DNA of 7,474 bases from an uncultured Candidatus Nemicrothrix sp. (GTDB lineage: Bacteria; Actinomycetota; Acidimicrobiia; Acidimicrobiales; UBA8592), in assembly GCA_913046155.1 (NCBI GenBank), contig CAJWRY010000069.1:1-7474 (forward strand), given 5' to 3'. The translations under genes and the position numbers were made by a program. Every line of letters starts with the position of its first letter. Position 1 is the stretch's first letter. This document shows, piece after piece, positions 5,805-7,474 of this stretch. Below the pieces are notes generated by a model. That model saw only the letters and a list, made by a program, of their open reading frames with translations. It searched no databases and was not told the origin of the DNA.

Positions 5805-6833
5805 ATGGACTTTAGATTCACAGAAACACAACGCCTCTTCGCAGGTGCTGTCGGTGAACTGCTCAATAAAGAATGCACCCCTGCGACTTTGCGAGCAATG
5901 ACTGAAGGCAGCCATAGTTCAATCCAAACGCTATGGGACAGTCTTTCCAATATGGGTGTTATAGGTATGACTGGTCCTGAAGGATATGGAGGGTTAGGCA
6001 TGTCCGATCTTGATCTTGTTCTAATAATGGAGGAAATGGGACGTGTAGCATGCCCTGAGACAGTCATTGAACAGACCTGCATAGGTGTTCCTATTCTCTG
6101 CAATGTAGTTGAAGGTGCAGTTGACGAAGAGTTAATAAAAAGCTTAGTTAGTGGTGAACAAAGATTGTCAACAACGCTGGGGTCTGCGTATGCATTGGCG
6201 GCTGACAGTGCTGACTATTTACTTCTTGAAAATAACAGTGAAATCTACCTTGTTCCATCCTCTGAAGTAGAGATGGTGTTACAAGAGTCTGTTGACGAAA
6301 CACGTCGACTATTCTCAATTCAGTGGGAACCAACTAAGCACACCTTGGTAGAAGCTGACCCTAATATAGTTCGCAAATCTCTTTTAAGTGCTGTAACTGC
6401 TACAGCAGCTCAATCCTTGGGGGTAGCGATACATCTGTTAGAAACAACTATTAGTTATGTGAAAGAGCGAGAACAATTTGGAAAACCTGTTGGTGCAAAC
6501 CAAGCAATAAAACATCATCTAGCAGATACCGGAAAGGCTATTGAGTTCGCTCGTCCAATGGTCCATAGGGCGGCGTGGGCACTTTCAGTTTCAGACCCTG
6601 AAGAGCAGGTTGCGGTTTCAATGAGTAAATACCTTGCATCCAAAGCTGTAAATCATGCATGCAGAACCGCACTACAATGTCACGGGGCAATTGGCTACAC
6701 AATGGAATATGATTTGCAAATTTGGTTAAAACGCGGGTGGGCTCTCGCAGCGACAAGGGGTGATGCGATTGCGCATATTGATGTGATTGGGCAAAACATA
6801 CTCAACGAAGAACATGATCTAGCCAATGGATAA
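5805..6833 (+). CDS. Acyl-CoA dehydrogenase, short partner subunit (FadE32/FadE33-like)
   Basis: A 342-residue acyl-CoA dehydrogenase homologue, shorter than the usual 380 or so. The C-terminal half carries YVKEREQFGKPVGANQAIKH (218-237), with the conserved R222, Q224 and F225, and the HGAIGYTMEYDLQIWLKR segment (293-310) that helps bind FAD. The middle domain is reduced and lacks a recognisable SEP-x-x-GSD substrate loop. Neither usual position of the catalytic Glu is filled: the stretch aligned to SSERG reads TATAAQSLG, and the stretch aligned to YEGT reads GDAIAHID. This fits a non-catalytic partner in an alpha2beta2 enzyme, as described for mycobacterial FadE pairs in steroid degradation. 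The pairing with the preceding gene is inferred from adjacency. GGAAAG at 5791-5796 lies 8 nt before the ATG. The 63-nt gap before it is the largest in the operon and shows no terminator. Confidence 0.88.
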   Translation: MDFRFTETQRLFAGAVGELLNKECTPATLRAMTEGSHSSIQTLWDSLSNMGVIGMTGPEGYGGLGMSDLDLVLIMEEMGRVACPETVIEQTCIGVPILCNVVEGAVDEELIKSLVSGEQRLSTTLGSAYALAADSADYLLLENNSEIYLVPSSEVEMVLQESVDETRRLFSIQWEPTKHTLVEADPNIVRKSLLSAVTATAAQSLGVAIHLLETTISYVKEREQFGKPVGANQAIKHHLADTGKAIEFARPMVHRAAWALSVSDPEEQVAVSMSKYLASKAVNHACRTALQCHGAIGYTMEYDLQIWLKRGWALAATRGDAIAHIDVIGQNILNEEHDLANG

Positions 6834-7434
6834 GGAATCGTTACACGCCGCAAAGAATTTACGCAGGTCCTTTCATGCTCTCGCCAGAAAAGTTCTTAAT
6901 CACAACGTCTCTCGCCAGAAATTAGACGAAATAGCAGAGAGACTTGAAAGTTTCCAAAATGAAATAGCTACTGCAGAAATACCGAAGTGGTGGGAGCCGG
7001 AATCCGGTTCGGGTGAGTTGAGATCAAGCACATACAGAAACCGATCACTGTATCAGGGGCCCTACCATCTATTTTCTCCTGACCTAGATTGGAAAGAGCA
7101 TACTGGGCCCAATGGGGAAGAGGGTTTTAAGTTTCACGTTACCCTATCTGACCTTTACGAGGGGCCCCCACTAGCGGTGCACGGAGGTTTTATCGCAGGG
7201 CTTTTTGATGAATTACTTGGGGCAGTCCAATCATTAAGTCAAACTGGAACCGGGTACACCGCAAAATTAGAAATTAAATATCGATCTCTCACCCCAATTG
7301 ATGAAGAACTTGTTTTCGCTGGCTGGATCTTGGAATCATCAGGTAGGCGCATAACAGTCAGAGGACAGTGTTCTCACGGAGAGAAAATATGCTCGGAGGC
7401 TAGTGCCCTCTTCCTCAAGCCAAATGGGAAATGA
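6826..7434 (+). CDS. PaaI-like hotdog-fold thioesterase
   Basis: A 202-residue protein. The C-terminal 100 to 110 residues form a hotdog domain with the signature LAVHGGFIAGLFDELLGA (116-133; H119-G-G and D128) followed by AKLEIKYRSLTPIDEELVFAGWI (146-168). This places it in the PaaI/HGG acyl-CoA thioesterase group, which hydrolyse acyl-CoA to free acid and CoA. Residues 1 to about 50 are charged and probably helical, and about 52-95 contain WW and aromatic residues, so the protein is longer than a minimal PaaI (around 140). The start ATG overlaps the end of the dehydrogenase gene by 8 nt, which points to translational coupling. It could release CoA from stalled or dead-end intermediates of the pathway; this is inference, and its substrate cannot be read from the sequence. 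Confidence 0.85.
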   Translation: MDKESLHAAKNLRRSFHALARKVLNHNVSRQKLDEIAERLESFQNEIATAEIPKWWEPESGSGELRSSTYRNRSLYQGPYHLFSPDLDWKEHTGPNGEEGFKFHVTLSDLYEGPPLAVHGGFIAGLFDELLGAVQSLSQTGTGYTAKLEIKYRSLTPIDEELVFAGWILESSGRRITVRGQCSHGEKICSEASALFLKPNGK

Positions 7435-7441
7435 TTATTTG

Positions 7442-7474
7442 ATGCCTAATATTCTCTTTCTATGCACAGGTAAC
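7442..7474 (+). CDS. Low-molecular-weight protein tyrosine phosphatase family, N-terminal fragment
   Basis: Only 11 codons are in the window: MPNILFLCTGN. This is the typical first strand and beginning of the P-loop of LMW-PTP/ArsC-type proteins (V-L-F-V-C-T-G-N-x-C-R-S), where the Cys, residue 8 here, is the nucleophile. The gene starts 7 nt after the thioesterase stop, with GGGAA 11 nt upstream. An in-frame ATG at 7424 would add six residues and overlap the thioesterase; the shorter start puts the P-loop at the usual distance from the N-terminus. Arsenate reductase of the same fold is possible. The link with steroid genes may be only positional. Confidence 0.6.
   Translation, partial: MPNILFLCTGN

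Noticed and set aside
5765..6103. A 112-codon minus-strand open frame over the gap and start of the second dehydrogenase gene
   Set aside because: It is antisense to a supported gene, has no motif, and conflicts with the operon direction.

Overview
The window most likely comes from an aerobic bacterium of moderate GC content (by eye roughly the mid-40s percent, counted only on sampled lines). It holds part of a catabolic locus that looks like the steroid C/D-ring (HIP, 3aα-H-4α(3'-propanoate)-7aβ-methylhexahydro-1,5-indanedione) degradation genes best known from Mycobacterium tuberculosis and Rhodococcus. The key evidence is three consecutive plus-strand genes whose proteins carry, block by block, the motifs I remember for IpdA, IpdB and IpdC, in the same order. 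They are followed by a FadE31-type acyl-CoA dehydrogenase and a shorter partner dehydrogenase. Base composition is far below that of mycobacteria, so the host is another lineage. I cannot name it from the sequence.

Layout. Positions 1-973 (minus): a LACTB2-like metallo-beta-lactamase-fold hydrolase, 3' end cut by the window, with a TTG start overlapping the stop of the gene before it. Positions 970-1761 (minus): an SDR-family oxidoreductase with a GTG start. Positions 1762-1875: a divergent intergenic region with a perfect 8+8 bp inverted repeat, the best candidate operator. Positions 1876-7434 (plus): a tightly packed operon ipdA - ipdB - ipdC - fadE31-like - partner acyl-CoA dehydrogenase - PaaI-like hotdog thioesterase. 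Junctions are overlaps of 4, 11 and 8 nt, gaps of 5 and 63 nt. From 7442 (plus): the first 11 codons of a low-molecular-weight protein tyrosine phosphatase family gene, cut by the right edge.

How the genes may work together. In the characterised pathway, SDR and IpdC-type enzymes adjust the oxidation state of the bicyclic CoA thioester, EchA20 opens ring D, and IpdAB (a CoA-transferase fold acting as a C-C hydrolase) opens the last ring to give MOODA-CoA. FadE-type dehydrogenases, thiolases and others then degrade the chain to central metabolites. No EchA20, FadD3, FadA6 or regulator gene is visible here, so the cluster must continue outside the window or use other enzymes. The metallo-hydrolase and the thioesterase are the least explained members. 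No RNA genes, mobile elements or CRISPR arrays were seen.
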